In this document: positions 56,299 to 64,000 of the stretch, piece after piece
Layout: each line of letters begins with the position of its first letter
Numbering within the stretch: the first letter of the stretch is position 1
Source: Streptomyces mangrovisoli
GTDB taxonomy: Bacteria; Actinomycetota; Actinomycetes; Streptomycetales; Streptomycetaceae
NCBI RefSeq assembly: GCF_000974985.2
Contig: NZ_LAVA02000071.1
Coordinates: 1-64,000 of the forward strand
Length of the DNA: 64,000 nucleotides
Direction: 5' to 3'
Translations under genes and position numbers: made by a program
Notes under the pieces: model-generated
Told to the model about the DNA's origin: nothing
What the model saw: only the letters and a program-made list of their open reading frames with translations
The model's database searches: none

Positions 56299-58484
56299 GC
56301 CGCACCCGCCGGGCCCTCGTCTACGGTGACGTGGACCTCAACCTGATCGACGGCTCCGCCGTCTGGGCGCAGTCCACGGTCCAGGCGCTGTCCGCGGCCG
56401 GCTGCGAGGTCCGCCTCGTCCTCAAGTCCCCGGTGCGCACCGGCCGGTTGATCGACCCGCTGACCCGGCTGCCCGGCGTGCGGATCGTCCGCCCCGCCGA
56501 GGAGCGGCTGGTCCCCGGGCAGCACGACCGTCCGCTCTCGCCGGTGCAGGCGTCCGCACTGCTCGCCCGCCTCGACGCCGACGAGCCGTGCGACCTGATC
56601 GTGCTGCGCGGCCGCAGGCTCGTCACCCGGGTCGCCGCCGACGGCGGCTTCGACGGACGGATCTGGGCCTATCTCACCGATGTTCCCCAGTCGGCCGCCG
56701 AGATGACCGAGGAGGCCCGCGAGGAGCTGACCCGCATCGCCCAGACCAGCTGCCGACTGCTGTGCCAGACGGAGGAGTTGCGCGGGTTCCTGGAGACCTG
56801 GGTGCCCGAGGCGTGCGGCCGCTGCGTGCTCGCCCCGCCCGCGGTGCCCGTGCCCGGCTCCCCGCCGCCCGAGCGGGACCGGCCGCACGATCCCTTCCGG
56901 CTCGTCTACACCGGCAAGTTCGCACCCCGCTGGAACACCCTGCCGATGACCCGGCTGCCCGCGCTGCTCGCCGAGCGCGGCATCCGCGCCGAACTCCACA
57001 CCGTGGGCGACAAGATCCACGACGACCCCGCGCACCCCGACTTCCTGGCGGCCATGACGCAGGCCCTGCACGGCGCCACCCCCGGCGTCGTGCACCACGG
57101 CGGACAGCCCCGCGAGCAGGCCATGCGGCTGGCCGCCGACTGCGACCTCGGCCTCGGCTGGCGCGACCCCGCACTCGACGCCAGCCTCGAACTGTCCACC
57201 AAGGTGCTGGAGTTCGGCGCACTGGGCCTGCCCGTCGTGCTCAACCGCACCCCCGCGCACGAGGCCCTGCTCGGCACCGACTACCCGCTCTACGTCCCCG
57301 GACGCGCCCGGCTCGCCGACGCCGCCGACGCCGTGGAGAGCGCCGTACGCGATCCCGGGGCCCGGCTGCTGGCCGCCGACCGCTGTCGCGCCGCCGCCGC
57401 GCACTACACCCTGGAACGGGCCGCCGCCCGCTGGCGGGCCCAGCTCGACCGGGCGCTGCCGCCCGCACCGGCCGCCGTCGCCCGCCGCACCCGGCCGCTG
57501 CGCGTCGGTGTCGCGGGCCACGACCTGAAGTTCCTCACCCGGCTGCTCGACCACTTCCGCTCCCTGCCCGGCCTGGACGTCCGCGTCGACGCCTGGTCCG
57601 CGCTGGCCCGGCACGACGCCGCCGAGAGCCGCGAACTCGCCGACTGGGCCGATGTGGTGGTGGTCGAGTGGTGCGGGCCCGCGGCCGTCTGGTACAGCCG
57701 CCACAAGCGGCCCGGCAGCCGGCTGGTGATCCGCCTGCACCGCTTCGAACTGGACGCCGAGTGGCCCCGGCAGGTCGACATCGACGCCGTGGACCAGGTG
57801 ATCTGCGTCAGCCCCTACTACCGGCGCCGCGCCCTGGCCTCGACCGGCTGGCCCGAGTCGAAGGTGGTCGTCGTGCCCAACTGGGTGGACGCCGACCAGC
57901 TGGACCGGCCCAAGGCGCCCGGCGCCCGCTTCCGGCTCGGCATGATCGGCATCGCGCCCAGCCGCAAACGGCTCGACCTCGGCCTGGACGTCCTCGAACG
58001 GCTGCGCGCCCGGGACCGGCGCTGGCAGCTCTCGGTCAAGTCCAAGCCGCCGTGGGAGTACTGGTGGATCTGGAACAAGCCCGAGGAGCGCGCCCACTAC
58101 GACGACGTGCTGCGGCGGATGCAGACCTCGCCGCTGCTCGAAGGGGCCGTGGTCTTCGACTCGTTCGGCCCGGACGTGGCGGGCTGGCTGCGCCGCGTCG
58201 GCCATGTGCTGTCCACCAGCGACGACGAGTCCTTCCATCTCGCCCCCGCCGAGGGCATGGCCTCCGCGGCCGTACCGGCGCTGCTGCCCTGGCCCGGCGC
58301 CGACGAGATCTACGACCGCCGGTGGATCCACGACGACCCGGCGGCGATCGCCGAGTCGATCGCGGAACTCGACGACGAGAAGCGCTGGCGCGAGGCGGGC
58401 GAACTGGCCCGCACCCAGGTGCGCGACTCCTTCGCCCTGGACAAGGTGGCGCGGACCTGGACGGAACTGCTGGTGGGCGGCTGA
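56295..58484 (+). CDS. double-domain glycosyltransferase
   Basis: A 729-aa protein with two GT-B halves fused in tandem. First unit (about 1-395): ALVYGDVDLNLIDGSAVWAQ, then FRLVYTGKFAPRWNTLPM and STKVLEFGALGLPVVLN. Second unit (about 400-729): LRVGVAGHDLKFLTRLLDHF, VISV-like QVICVSPYYRRRAL, VVPNWVDADQLD, RLGMIGIAPSRKRLDLGLDV and HLAPAEGMASAAVPALLPW. Each unit has its own donor-binding region, so it could add two sugars, as bifunctional capsule or teichoic-acid enzymes do. ATGA overlap with the preceding gene. It is the last gene of the operon and ends before a terminator. Confidence 0.85.
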   Translation: MSRTRRALVYGDVDLNLIDGSAVWAQSTVQALSAAGCEVRLVLKSPVRTGRLIDPLTRLPGVRIVRPAEERLVPGQHDRPLSPVQASALLARLDADEPCDLIVLRGRRLVTRVAADGGFDGRIWAYLTDVPQSAAEMTEEAREELTRIAQTSCRLLCQTEELRGFLETWVPEACGRCVLAPPAVPVPGSPPPERDRPHDPFRLVYTGKFAPRWNTLPMTRLPALLAERGIRAELHTVGDKIHDDPAHPDFLAAMTQALHGATPGVVHHGGQPREQAMRLAADCDLGLGWRDPALDASLELSTKVLEFGALGLPVVLNRTPAHEALLGTDYPLYVPGRARLADAADAVESAVRDPGARLLAADRCRAAAAHYTLERAAARWRAQLDRALPPAPAAVARRTRPLRVGVAGHDLKFLTRLLDHFRSLPGLDVRVDAWSALARHDAAESRELADWADVVVVEWCGPAAVWYSRHKRPGSRLVIRLHRFELDAEWPRQVDIDAVDQVICVSPYYRRRALASTGWPESKVVVVPNWVDADQLDRPKAPGARFRLGMIGIAPSRKRLDLGLDVLERLRARDRRWQLSVKSKPPWEYWWIWNKPEERAHYDDVLRRMQTSPLLEGAVVFDSFGPDVAGWLRRVGHVLSTSDDESFHLAPAEGMASAAVPALLPWPGADEIYDRRWIHDDPAAIAESIAELDDEKRWREAGELARTQVRDSFALDKVARTWTELLVGG

Positions 58485-58525
58485 ACACGGCGACCCGGAC
58501 CGGGACGCCCTCAGCCGACGGGGCT

Positions 58526-58553
58526 GGGGGGACGGCCCGACGGACGTCCCCCC
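58526..58553. terminator. bidirectional terminator hairpin
   Basis: A perfect 9-bp stem: GGGGGGACG (58526-58534) against CGTCCCCCC (58545-58553), with a 10-nt loop. It lies between the convergent double glycosyltransferase and gnd genes. Confidence 0.75.
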
Positions 58554-58563
58554 ACCCACCGGC

Positions 58564-59442
58564 CTACTTCTTCGACTCGACCGCGTGCCCGCCGAACTGG
58601 TTGCGCAGCGCGGCGATCATCTTCATCTGCGGGGAGTCGTCCTGCCGGGAGGCGAACCGGGCGAAGAGGGAGGCGGTGATCGCGGGCAGCGGCACCGCGT
58701 TGTCGATGGCGGCCTCCACCGTCCAGCGGCCCTCGCCGGAGTCCTGCGCGAAGCCCCGCAGCTTGTCGAGGTGCTCGTCCTCGTCGAGGGCGTTGACCGC
58801 GAGGTCGAGCAGCCAGGAGCGGATGACGGTGCCCTCCTGCCAGGAGCGGAAGACCTCCCGGACGTCCGTCACGGAGTCGACCTTCTCCAGCAGCTCCCAG
58901 CCCTCGGCGTACGCCTGCATCATGGCGTACTCGATGCCGTTGTGGACCATCTTGGAGAAGTGCCCGGCGCCGACCCGGCCCGCGTGGACATAGCCGTAGG
59001 GGCCCTCCGGCTTGAGCGCGTCGAAGATCGGCTGGAGCCGCTCTACATGCTCCTTGTCGCCGCCGACCATCAGCGCGTAGCCGTTCTCCAGGCCCCACAC
59101 GCCGCCCGAGACGCCCGCGTCGACGAAGCCGATGCCCTTGACGCCGAGTTCGGCGGCGTGCTTCTCGTCGTCCGTCCAGCGGGAGTTGCCGCCGTCGACG
59201 ACGGTGTCCCCGCGCGACAGCAGGTCCTTGAGCTCGTCGACGACACCCTGGGTCGCGGTGCCCGCGGGGACCATCACCCAGACCGTGCGCGGGGCTTCGA
59301 GCTTGTCGACCAGATCGGCGAGGCTCTCCGCGTCGGACAGGACGGGGTTGCGGTCGTAGCCGATGACGGTGTGGCCGGCGCGGCGGATGCGTTCCCGCAT
59401 GTTGCCGCCCATCTTGCCGAGACCGATGAGACCGAGCTGCAT
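58564..59442 (-). CDS. gnd: 6-phosphogluconate dehydrogenase, short (Gnd/YqeC) type
   Basis: A 292-aa decarboxylating 6-phosphogluconate dehydrogenase of the short class. Nucleotide motif GLIGLGKMGGNM, substrate loop DAGVSGGVWGLENGYALMVG, and the catalytic Lys in GHFSKMVHNGIEYAMM (K-x2-HN). The class is shorter than the ~470-aa enterobacterial enzyme because it lacks the C-terminal duplicated helices. The second strand reads VIGYDRNP, with Asp where NADP-specific enzymes have Asn-Arg-Thr, so NAD(H) may be preferred. It is the last gene of the minus-strand pentose-phosphate operon, seven bases after pgi. Expected product: ribulose 5-phosphate. Confidence 0.93.
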   Translation of the reverse strand: MQLGLIGLGKMGGNMRERIRRAGHTVIGYDRNPVLSDAESLADLVDKLEAPRTVWVMVPAGTATQGVVDELKDLLSRGDTVVDGGNSRWTDDEKHAAELGVKGIGFVDAGVSGGVWGLENGYALMVGGDKEHVERLQPIFDALKPEGPYGYVHAGRVGAGHFSKMVHNGIEYAMMQAYAEGWELLEKVDSVTDVREVFRSWQEGTVIRSWLLDLAVNALDEDEHLDKLRGFAQDSGEGRWTVEAAIDNAVPLPAITASLFARFASRQDDSPQMKMIAALRNQFGGHAVESKK

Positions 59443-59449
59443 AGTCAGT

Positions 59450-61096
59450 TCACTTCCCGAGTTCGCGGTACGCGGCCACGAGGGCGGCGGTGGAGGGGTC
59501 GAGACCGGGGACGTCGGCGCCCTCGGTGAGCGCGGGTTCGATCCGCTTGGCGAGGACCTTGCCGAGCTCCACGCCCCACTGGTCGAAGGAGTCGATGTCC
59601 CACACGGCGCCCTGCACGAACACCTTGTGCTCGTACAGCGCCACGAGCTGGCCGAGCACCGACGGGGTCAGCTCGGCGGCCAGGATCGTCGTCGTGGGGT
59701 GGTTGCCCTGGAAGGTGCGGGGCGAGACCTGCGCCTCGGCGACGCCCTCGGCGCGCACCTCGTCGGCGGTCTTGCCGAACGCGAGCGCCTGCGTCTGGGC
59801 GAAGAAGTTGGCCATCAGCAGGTCGTGCTGGGCCTTGAGCACGTCGCTCAACTCGCCGACCGGGCGGGCGAATCCGATGAAGTCGGCCGGGATCAGCTTG
59901 GTGCCCTGGTGGATCAGCTGGTAGTAGGCGTGCTGCCCGTTGGTGCCGGGCGTGCCCCATACGACGGGCCCTGTCTGCCAGTCGACCGGCTCGCCGTCGC
60001 GGTCCACCGACTTGCCGTTGGACTCCATGTCCAGCTGCTGGAGGTAGGCGGTGAACTTCGACAGGTAGTGCGAGTACGGCAGCACCGCGTGCGACTGCGC
60101 GTCGAAGAAGTTGCCGTACCAGATGCCCAGCAGGCCGAGGATCAGCGGGGCGTTGGCCTCGGCGGGCGCGGTGCGGAAGTGCTCGTCGACGAGGTGGAAG
60201 CCGTCGAGCATCTCGCGGAACCGCTCCGGGCCGATGGCGATCATCAGCGAGAGGCCGATGGCGGAGTCGTAGGAGTAGCGGCCGCCGACCCAGTCCCAGA
60301 ACTCGAACATGTTGTCCGGGTCGATGCCGAAGTCGGTGACCTTGCCGGCGTTGGTCGACAGCGCGACGAAGTGCCGGGCGACCGCCTTCTCGTCGCCGAG
60401 CCCGTGCGGGCCCTCCAGCAGCCAGGTGCGCGCCGAGGTCGCGTTGGTGATCGTCTCGATCGTGGTGAAGGTCTTGGAGGCGACGATGAACAGGGTCTCC
60501 GCCGGATCGAGGTCGCGGACGGCCTCGTGCAGGTCGGCGCCGTCGACGTTCGACACGAACCGGAACGTCAACTCCCGGGCGGTGAAGGGCCGCAGCACCT
60601 CGTACGCCATGGCGGGGCCGAGGTCGGAGCCGCCGATGCCGATGTTGACGACGTTCCTGATCCGCTTGCCGGTGTGGCCGGTCCACTCGCCGGAGCGTAC
60701 CCGGCCGGCGAAGTCCGCCATCTTGTCGAGCACGGCGTGCACGCCCGGCACGACGTTCTCGCCGTCGACCTCGACCACCGCGTCGCGGGGGGCGCGCAGC
60801 GCGGTGTGCAGCACCGCGCGGTCCTCCGTGACGTTGATCCTCGCGCCGCGGAACATCGCGTCCCGCAGGCCGAACACGTCGGTGGCCGCGGCCAGTTCGC
60901 GCAGCAGCGCGAGTGTCTCGTCGGTGATCAGGTGCTTGGAGTAGTCGATGCGCAGATCGCCGACGCGCACGACGTACCGCTCGGCACGGCCGGGGTCGGC
61001 GGCGAACAGCTCCCGCAGATGGTCCTGCCAGTGGGCGCGGTGGTCCTCCAGCGCGGTCCACTCCGGGCGCCGGTCGAGGCGGGGGGTGTCGGTCAT
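59450..61096 (-). CDS. pgi: glucose-6-phosphate isomerase
   Basis: A 548-aa cytosolic isomerase interconverting glucose 6-phosphate and fructose 6-phosphate. Diagnostic stretches are VVNIGIGGSDLGPAMAYEVL, FIVASKTFTTIETITNA, the SIS-type phosphate loop, and GTPGTNGQHAYYQLIHQG with the catalytic His; MESNGKSVDRDGE holds the conserved ESNGK. The length fits the family. ATG 61096 overlaps the opcA stop by four bases. Together with zwf it sits at the glucose-6-phosphate branch point. This is probably one of two pgi copies, as in other Streptomyces, from memory. Confidence 0.95.
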   Translation of the reverse strand: MTDTPRLDRRPEWTALEDHRAHWQDHLRELFAADPGRAERYVVRVGDLRIDYSKHLITDETLALLRELAAATDVFGLRDAMFRGARINVTEDRAVLHTALRAPRDAVVEVDGENVVPGVHAVLDKMADFAGRVRSGEWTGHTGKRIRNVVNIGIGGSDLGPAMAYEVLRPFTARELTFRFVSNVDGADLHEAVRDLDPAETLFIVASKTFTTIETITNATSARTWLLEGPHGLGDEKAVARHFVALSTNAGKVTDFGIDPDNMFEFWDWVGGRYSYDSAIGLSLMIAIGPERFREMLDGFHLVDEHFRTAPAEANAPLILGLLGIWYGNFFDAQSHAVLPYSHYLSKFTAYLQQLDMESNGKSVDRDGEPVDWQTGPVVWGTPGTNGQHAYYQLIHQGTKLIPADFIGFARPVGELSDVLKAQHDLLMANFFAQTQALAFGKTADEVRAEGVAEAQVSPRTFQGNHPTTTILAAELTPSVLGQLVALYEHKVFVQGAVWDIDSFDQWGVELGKVLAKRIEPALTEGADVPGLDPSTAALVAAYRELGK

Positions 61097-62022
61097 CGGG
61101 CGGTCTCCTTGGCACTCTCGCCGCGCAGGGCGATGGCGTACATCTCGTCGGCGTCGAGGCGGCGCAGCTCCTCGGCGATCAGTTCGGAGGTGGTGCGGAC
61201 CTTCAGGGCGAGGGTGCGCGGCGGCTGGTCGGGCAGGGTCAGGGTGGCGAGCGGCCCCTCGGGCCGGTCGATGACGATGTCGCCCCCGGCGGTGCCGAGC
61301 CGTACGGCGGTGACCACCGGTCCGGCGGTGACCACCCGGTCCACCTTGACCGAGAGACGCGCCTCCAGCCAGCGCGCGAGGAGTTCGGCGGCGGGGTTGT
61401 CCGCCTCGGCCTCCACCGCCGCGTGCGTCACGTCGGTGCGCGCCTGGTCCAGGGCGGCGGCGAGCATCGAGCGCCACGGCGTGAGCCGGGTCCAGGCGAG
61501 GTCGGTGTCGCCGGGCGCGTAGTTGCGCACCCGGATCTCCAGCGCCTGGAGCGGGTTGCCCACCGTGTACAGGTCGGTGATCCTGCGCTGGGCCAGTGCG
61601 CCGAGCGGGTCCTTGGCGGGGTTGTCGGGGGCGTCCCCGGGCCACCACACGACGACCGGCGCGTCCGGCAGCAGCAGCGGCAGCACGACCGAGTCGGCGT
61701 GGTCGGAGACCTCGCCGTAGGTGCGCAGGATCACGGTCTCGCCGGTGCCCGCATCGGCGCCGACCCGGACCTCGGCGTCGAGGTGGGAGTTGGTGCGGTC
61801 GCGCGGGGTGCGGGCCTGCCGCTTGATGACGACGAGGGTGCGCGAGGGGTGCTCGTGCGACGCCTCCTCGGCCGCCTTGATGGCGTCGTAGGCGTTCTCC
61901 TCGTCCGTGACGATGACCATCGTCAGCACCATGCCCACGGCCGGTGTGCCGATGGCCCGGCGACCCTGCACCAGTGCTTTGTTGATCTTGCTTGCCGTGG
62001 TGTCCGTCAGGTCGATCTTCAT
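61093..62022 (-). CDS. opcA: OpcA, glucose-6-phosphate dehydrogenase assembly/activator
   Basis: A 309-aa partner protein that activates the zwf product in actinobacteria and cyanobacteria. Recognisable stretches include VGMVLTMVIVTDEENAYDAI, APVVVWWPGDAP and NPLQALEIRVRNYAPGDTDL. ATG 62022 overlaps the zwf stop and its own stop overlaps the pgi ATG, four bases each, so zwf, opcA and pgi are translated in a chain. Cytosolic; no enzyme activity is expected. Confidence 0.93.
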   Translation of the reverse strand: MKIDLTDTTASKINKALVQGRRAIGTPAVGMVLTMVIVTDEENAYDAIKAAEEASHEHPSRTLVVIKRQARTPRDRTNSHLDAEVRVGADAGTGETVILRTYGEVSDHADSVVLPLLLPDAPVVVWWPGDAPDNPAKDPLGALAQRRITDLYTVGNPLQALEIRVRNYAPGDTDLAWTRLTPWRSMLAAALDQARTDVTHAAVEAEADNPAAELLARWLEARLSVKVDRVVTAGPVVTAVRLGTAGGDIVIDRPEGPLATLTLPDQPPRTLALKVRTTSELIAEELRRLDADEMYAIALRGESAKETAR

Positions 62023-63581
62023 GGCCTGCGCCAGCTCCGTCCGTCTCGTGCGAGCATCTCGTCCGCTTCCTCGGGTCCCCATGTCCCCGACGCGTACCGC
62101 GCCGGCCTGCCATGTGTGGCCCAGTACTCCTCGATCGGGTCGAGGATCTTCCAGGACTCTTCCACTTCCTGGTGACGGGGGAACAGATTCGCGTCGCCCA
62201 GGAGTACGTCCAGGATGAGCCGCTCGTACGCCTCGGGGCTGGACTCCGTGAACGACTCGCCGTAGGCGAAGTCCATCGTCACGTCCCGGATCTCCATGGA
62301 CGTGCCGGGCACCTTGGAGCCGAACCGCACGGTCATGCCCTCGTCGGGCTGGACCCGGATGACGACGGCGTTCTGGCCGAGTTCCTCGGTCGCCGTGCTG
62401 TCGAAGGGGGAGTGCGGGGCGCGCTGGAAGACCACCGCGATCTCGGTGACGCGGCGGCCGAGCCGCTTGCCGGTGCGCAGGTAGAAGGGGACGCCCGCCC
62501 AGCGGCGGTTGTCGATGCCCACCTTGATCGCGGCGTAGGTGTCGGTGCCGGACTCCGGGTCGATGCCGTCCTCCTGGAGGTAGCCGGGCACCTGGGCGCC
62601 GCCCTGCCACGCCTCCGTGTACTGGCCGCGCACGGTGTGCGCGCCGAGGTCCTCGGGCAGCCGCACCGACTTGAGCACCTTGAGCTTCTCCGTCAGCAGC
62701 GACTCCGCGTCGAAGGCGATGGGCTCCTCCATCGCGGTGAGCGCCATCAGCTGGAGGAGGTGGTTCTGGATGACGTCGCGGGCGGCGCCGATGCCGTCGT
62801 AGTACCCGGCCCGGCCGCCGATGCCGATGTCCTCGGCCATCGTGATCTGTACGTGGTCGACGTACGACCGGTTCCAGATGGGCTCGTACATCTGGTTGGC
62901 GAACCGCAGCGCCAGGATGTTCTGGACGGTCTCCTTGCCGAGGTAGTGGTCGATCCGGAACACCTGCTCCGGGTCGAACACGTCGTGCAGGATGGCGTTC
63001 AGCTGCCGGGCGCTCTTCAGGTCGTGGCCGAACGGCTTCTCGATCACCCCGCGCCGCCAGGAGCCCTCGGGCGCGTTCGCGAGGCCGTGCTTCTTCAGCT
63101 GCTTGACCACCTTGGGGAAGAACTTCGGCGGTACGGAGAGATAGAAGGCGTAGTTGCCGTTGGTGCCGCGGGCCGCGTCGAGGTCCTGGACCGTCTGGGC
63201 GAGCGCCTTGAACGCGGTGTCGTCGTCGAAGTCGCCCGGGATGAACCGCATCCCCTCGGACAGCTGCTGCCAGACCTCCTCGCGGAACGGCGTGCGCGAG
63301 TGCTCGCGCACCGCGTCGTGCACCACCTGCGCGAAGTCCTGGTCCTCCCAGTCGCGCCGGGCGAAGCCGACGAGCGAGAAACCCGGCGGCAGCAGGCCGC
63401 GGTTGGCGAGGTCGTAGACCGCCGGCATCAGCTTCTTGCGGGACAGGTCGCCGGTGACACCGAAGATGACGAGCCCGGACGGCCCGGCGATGCGCGGCAG
63501 CCGGCGGTCGCGCGGATCGCGCAGCGGGTTGTCCCACCCGGCGGCCGGGTTGGTCACCTCTTCGAGCGGGGTCGCAGTCAT
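62019..63581 (-). CDS. zwf: glucose-6-phosphate dehydrogenase
   Basis: A 520-aa enzyme, first of the oxidative pentose-phosphate pathway, giving 6-phosphogluconolactone and NADPH. NADP fingerprint: VIFGVTGDLSRKKLMPA; substrate site with catalytic His region: FRIDHYLGKETVQN. The C-terminal MYAIALRG-like and DVTMDFAYGESF stretches fit the family. The ATG at 63581 lies immediately before the tal stop on the same strand, zero gap. Overlap with opcA supports co-translation with its activator. Confidence 0.95.
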   Translation of the reverse strand: MTATPLEEVTNPAAGWDNPLRDPRDRRLPRIAGPSGLVIFGVTGDLSRKKLMPAVYDLANRGLLPPGFSLVGFARRDWEDQDFAQVVHDAVREHSRTPFREEVWQQLSEGMRFIPGDFDDDTAFKALAQTVQDLDAARGTNGNYAFYLSVPPKFFPKVVKQLKKHGLANAPEGSWRRGVIEKPFGHDLKSARQLNAILHDVFDPEQVFRIDHYLGKETVQNILALRFANQMYEPIWNRSYVDHVQITMAEDIGIGGRAGYYDGIGAARDVIQNHLLQLMALTAMEEPIAFDAESLLTEKLKVLKSVRLPEDLGAHTVRGQYTEAWQGGAQVPGYLQEDGIDPESGTDTYAAIKVGIDNRRWAGVPFYLRTGKRLGRRVTEIAVVFQRAPHSPFDSTATEELGQNAVVIRVQPDEGMTVRFGSKVPGTSMEIRDVTMDFAYGESFTESSPEAYERLILDVLLGDANLFPRHQEVEESWKILDPIEEYWATHGRPARYASGTWGPEEADEMLARDGRSWRRP

Positions 63582-64000
63582 CTATGCCTCAACTCCCTTG
63601 TCGTTCATGGACTTCGTGACCGCGTCCAGCAGGTCCTGCCAGGCGTCCTCGAACTTGGCGACGCCCTCGTTCTCCAACTGCCCCACGACGTCGGAATAAG
63701 AGATGCCGAGCCGCTCCACCGCGTTGAGGTCGGCGCGGGCCTGCGCGTAGCCGCCCGTGACGGTGTCGCCGTGGATCTCGCCGTGGTCGGCGACGGCCTT
63801 CAAGGTCGTCTCCGGCATGGTGTTGACGGTGCCGGGGGCGACCAGTTCGTCGACGTAGAGCGTGTCCTTGTACGCCGGGTCCTTCACGCCGGTCGACGCC
63901 CACAGCGGGCGCTGCGCGTGGGCCCCCGCGGCGGCGAGCGCCGTCCAGCGGGCACCGGCGACGACCTCCTCGTACGCCGCGTACGCGAGCCGGGCGTTGG
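63582..64000 (-). CDS. tal: transaldolase, C-terminal part (cut by window end)
   Basis: About 139 codons of the C-terminal end of transaldolase, which transfers a dihydroxyacetone unit between sugar phosphates. The frame stays open to the window edge: RPLWASTGVKDPAYKDTLYV, then DELVAPGTVNTMPETTLKAV, the family's conserved tail. The Schiff-base Lys lies upstream, outside the window. It ends one base before the zwf ATG, so it is the upstream gene of the operon tal-zwf-opcA-pgi-gnd. Confidence 0.93.
   Translation of the reverse strand, partial: NARLAYAAYEEVVAGARWTALAAAGAHAQRPLWASTGVKDPAYKDTLYVDELVAPGTVNTMPETTLKAVADHGEIHGDTVTGGYAQARADLNAVERLGISYSDVVGQLENEGVAKFEDAWQDLLDAVTKSMNDKGVEA

Noticed and set aside
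1..64000. tRNA, rRNA, riboswitch, prophage, transposase or integrase
   Set aside because: I looked for conserved tRNA/rRNA segments, common riboswitch cores and DDE or tyrosine-recombinase genes on both strands and saw none; covariance-model searches were not possible.

Overview
The DNA is about 70% G+C, with GTG, TTG and ATG starts, tight ATGA/GTGA overlaps, Tat and lipoprotein signal peptides, sugar ABC operons without their own ATPase, and repeated TCGCGCAGTTCCCCGCG palindromes between genes. This is a Streptomyces-like actinomycete chromosome. The order PTPS homologue, glycosyltransferase, methyltransferase, LPTM-type membrane protein, creatininase, GTP cyclohydrolase II, then gnd, pgi, opcA, zwf, tal resembles, from memory, the S. 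coelicolor SCO6648-SCO6663 neighbourhood. No rRNA, tRNA, CRISPR array, prophage or transposase was seen.

Layout. 0.1-5.9 kb: orphan solute-binding lipoprotein, fatty-acyl desaturase, a TetR regulator with a 29-bp operator before an MFS exporter, and a patatin lipase. 6.0-12.6 kb: a sugar regulon (ABC solute-binding protein and two permeases, a divergent GH2 hydrolase, a LacI repressor) with two matching operator-like sites in the divergent gap. 12.8-23.1 kb: a stress or conflict-type island: an Hsp90-family ATPase overlapping a TPR-like protein, a TerD-vWA fusion, and two NB-ARC (STAND/NLR-like) ATPases sharing an N-terminal motif and flanking an NAD-dependent epimerase. 23.1-25.6 kb: an EF-G paralogue behind a structured leader with a 38-codon ORF. 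26.1-32.9 kb: a beta-glucan locus (ABC importer, GH1, secreted GH16 with two discoidin-like domains). 33.0-34.4 kb: a probable copper-handling pair with YcnI. 34.5-42.2 kb: a compact biosynthetic cluster. 42.3-48.4 kb: small accessory genes with TetR/operator pairs. 48.3-58.5 kb: cell-surface glycopolymer genes (UDP-ManNAc/ManNAcA supply and several glycosyltransferases). 58.6-64.0 kb: oxidative pentose-phosphate genes (gnd, pgi, opcA, zwf, tal), with tal cut by the window end.

The strongest lead is 34.5-42.2 kb. The GTP cyclohydrolase II homologue has Met120 where the canonical enzyme has its catalytic Tyr, a change known to stop the reaction at the formylaminopyrimidine FAPy. Its divergent neighbour is a creatininase-family protein, the family of the archaeal FAPy deformylase ArfB. 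A PTPS homologue without catalytic Cys or a full zinc site, a dehydrogenase, a glycosyltransferase, a methyltransferase and a flippase-like membrane protein share the locus. Together they suggest an uncharacterised pathway from GTP to a glycosylated pyrimidine or pterin-like product. The second lead is the Hsp90/TPR/TerD-vWA/NB-ARC island, and the third is the leader of the EF-G paralogue.
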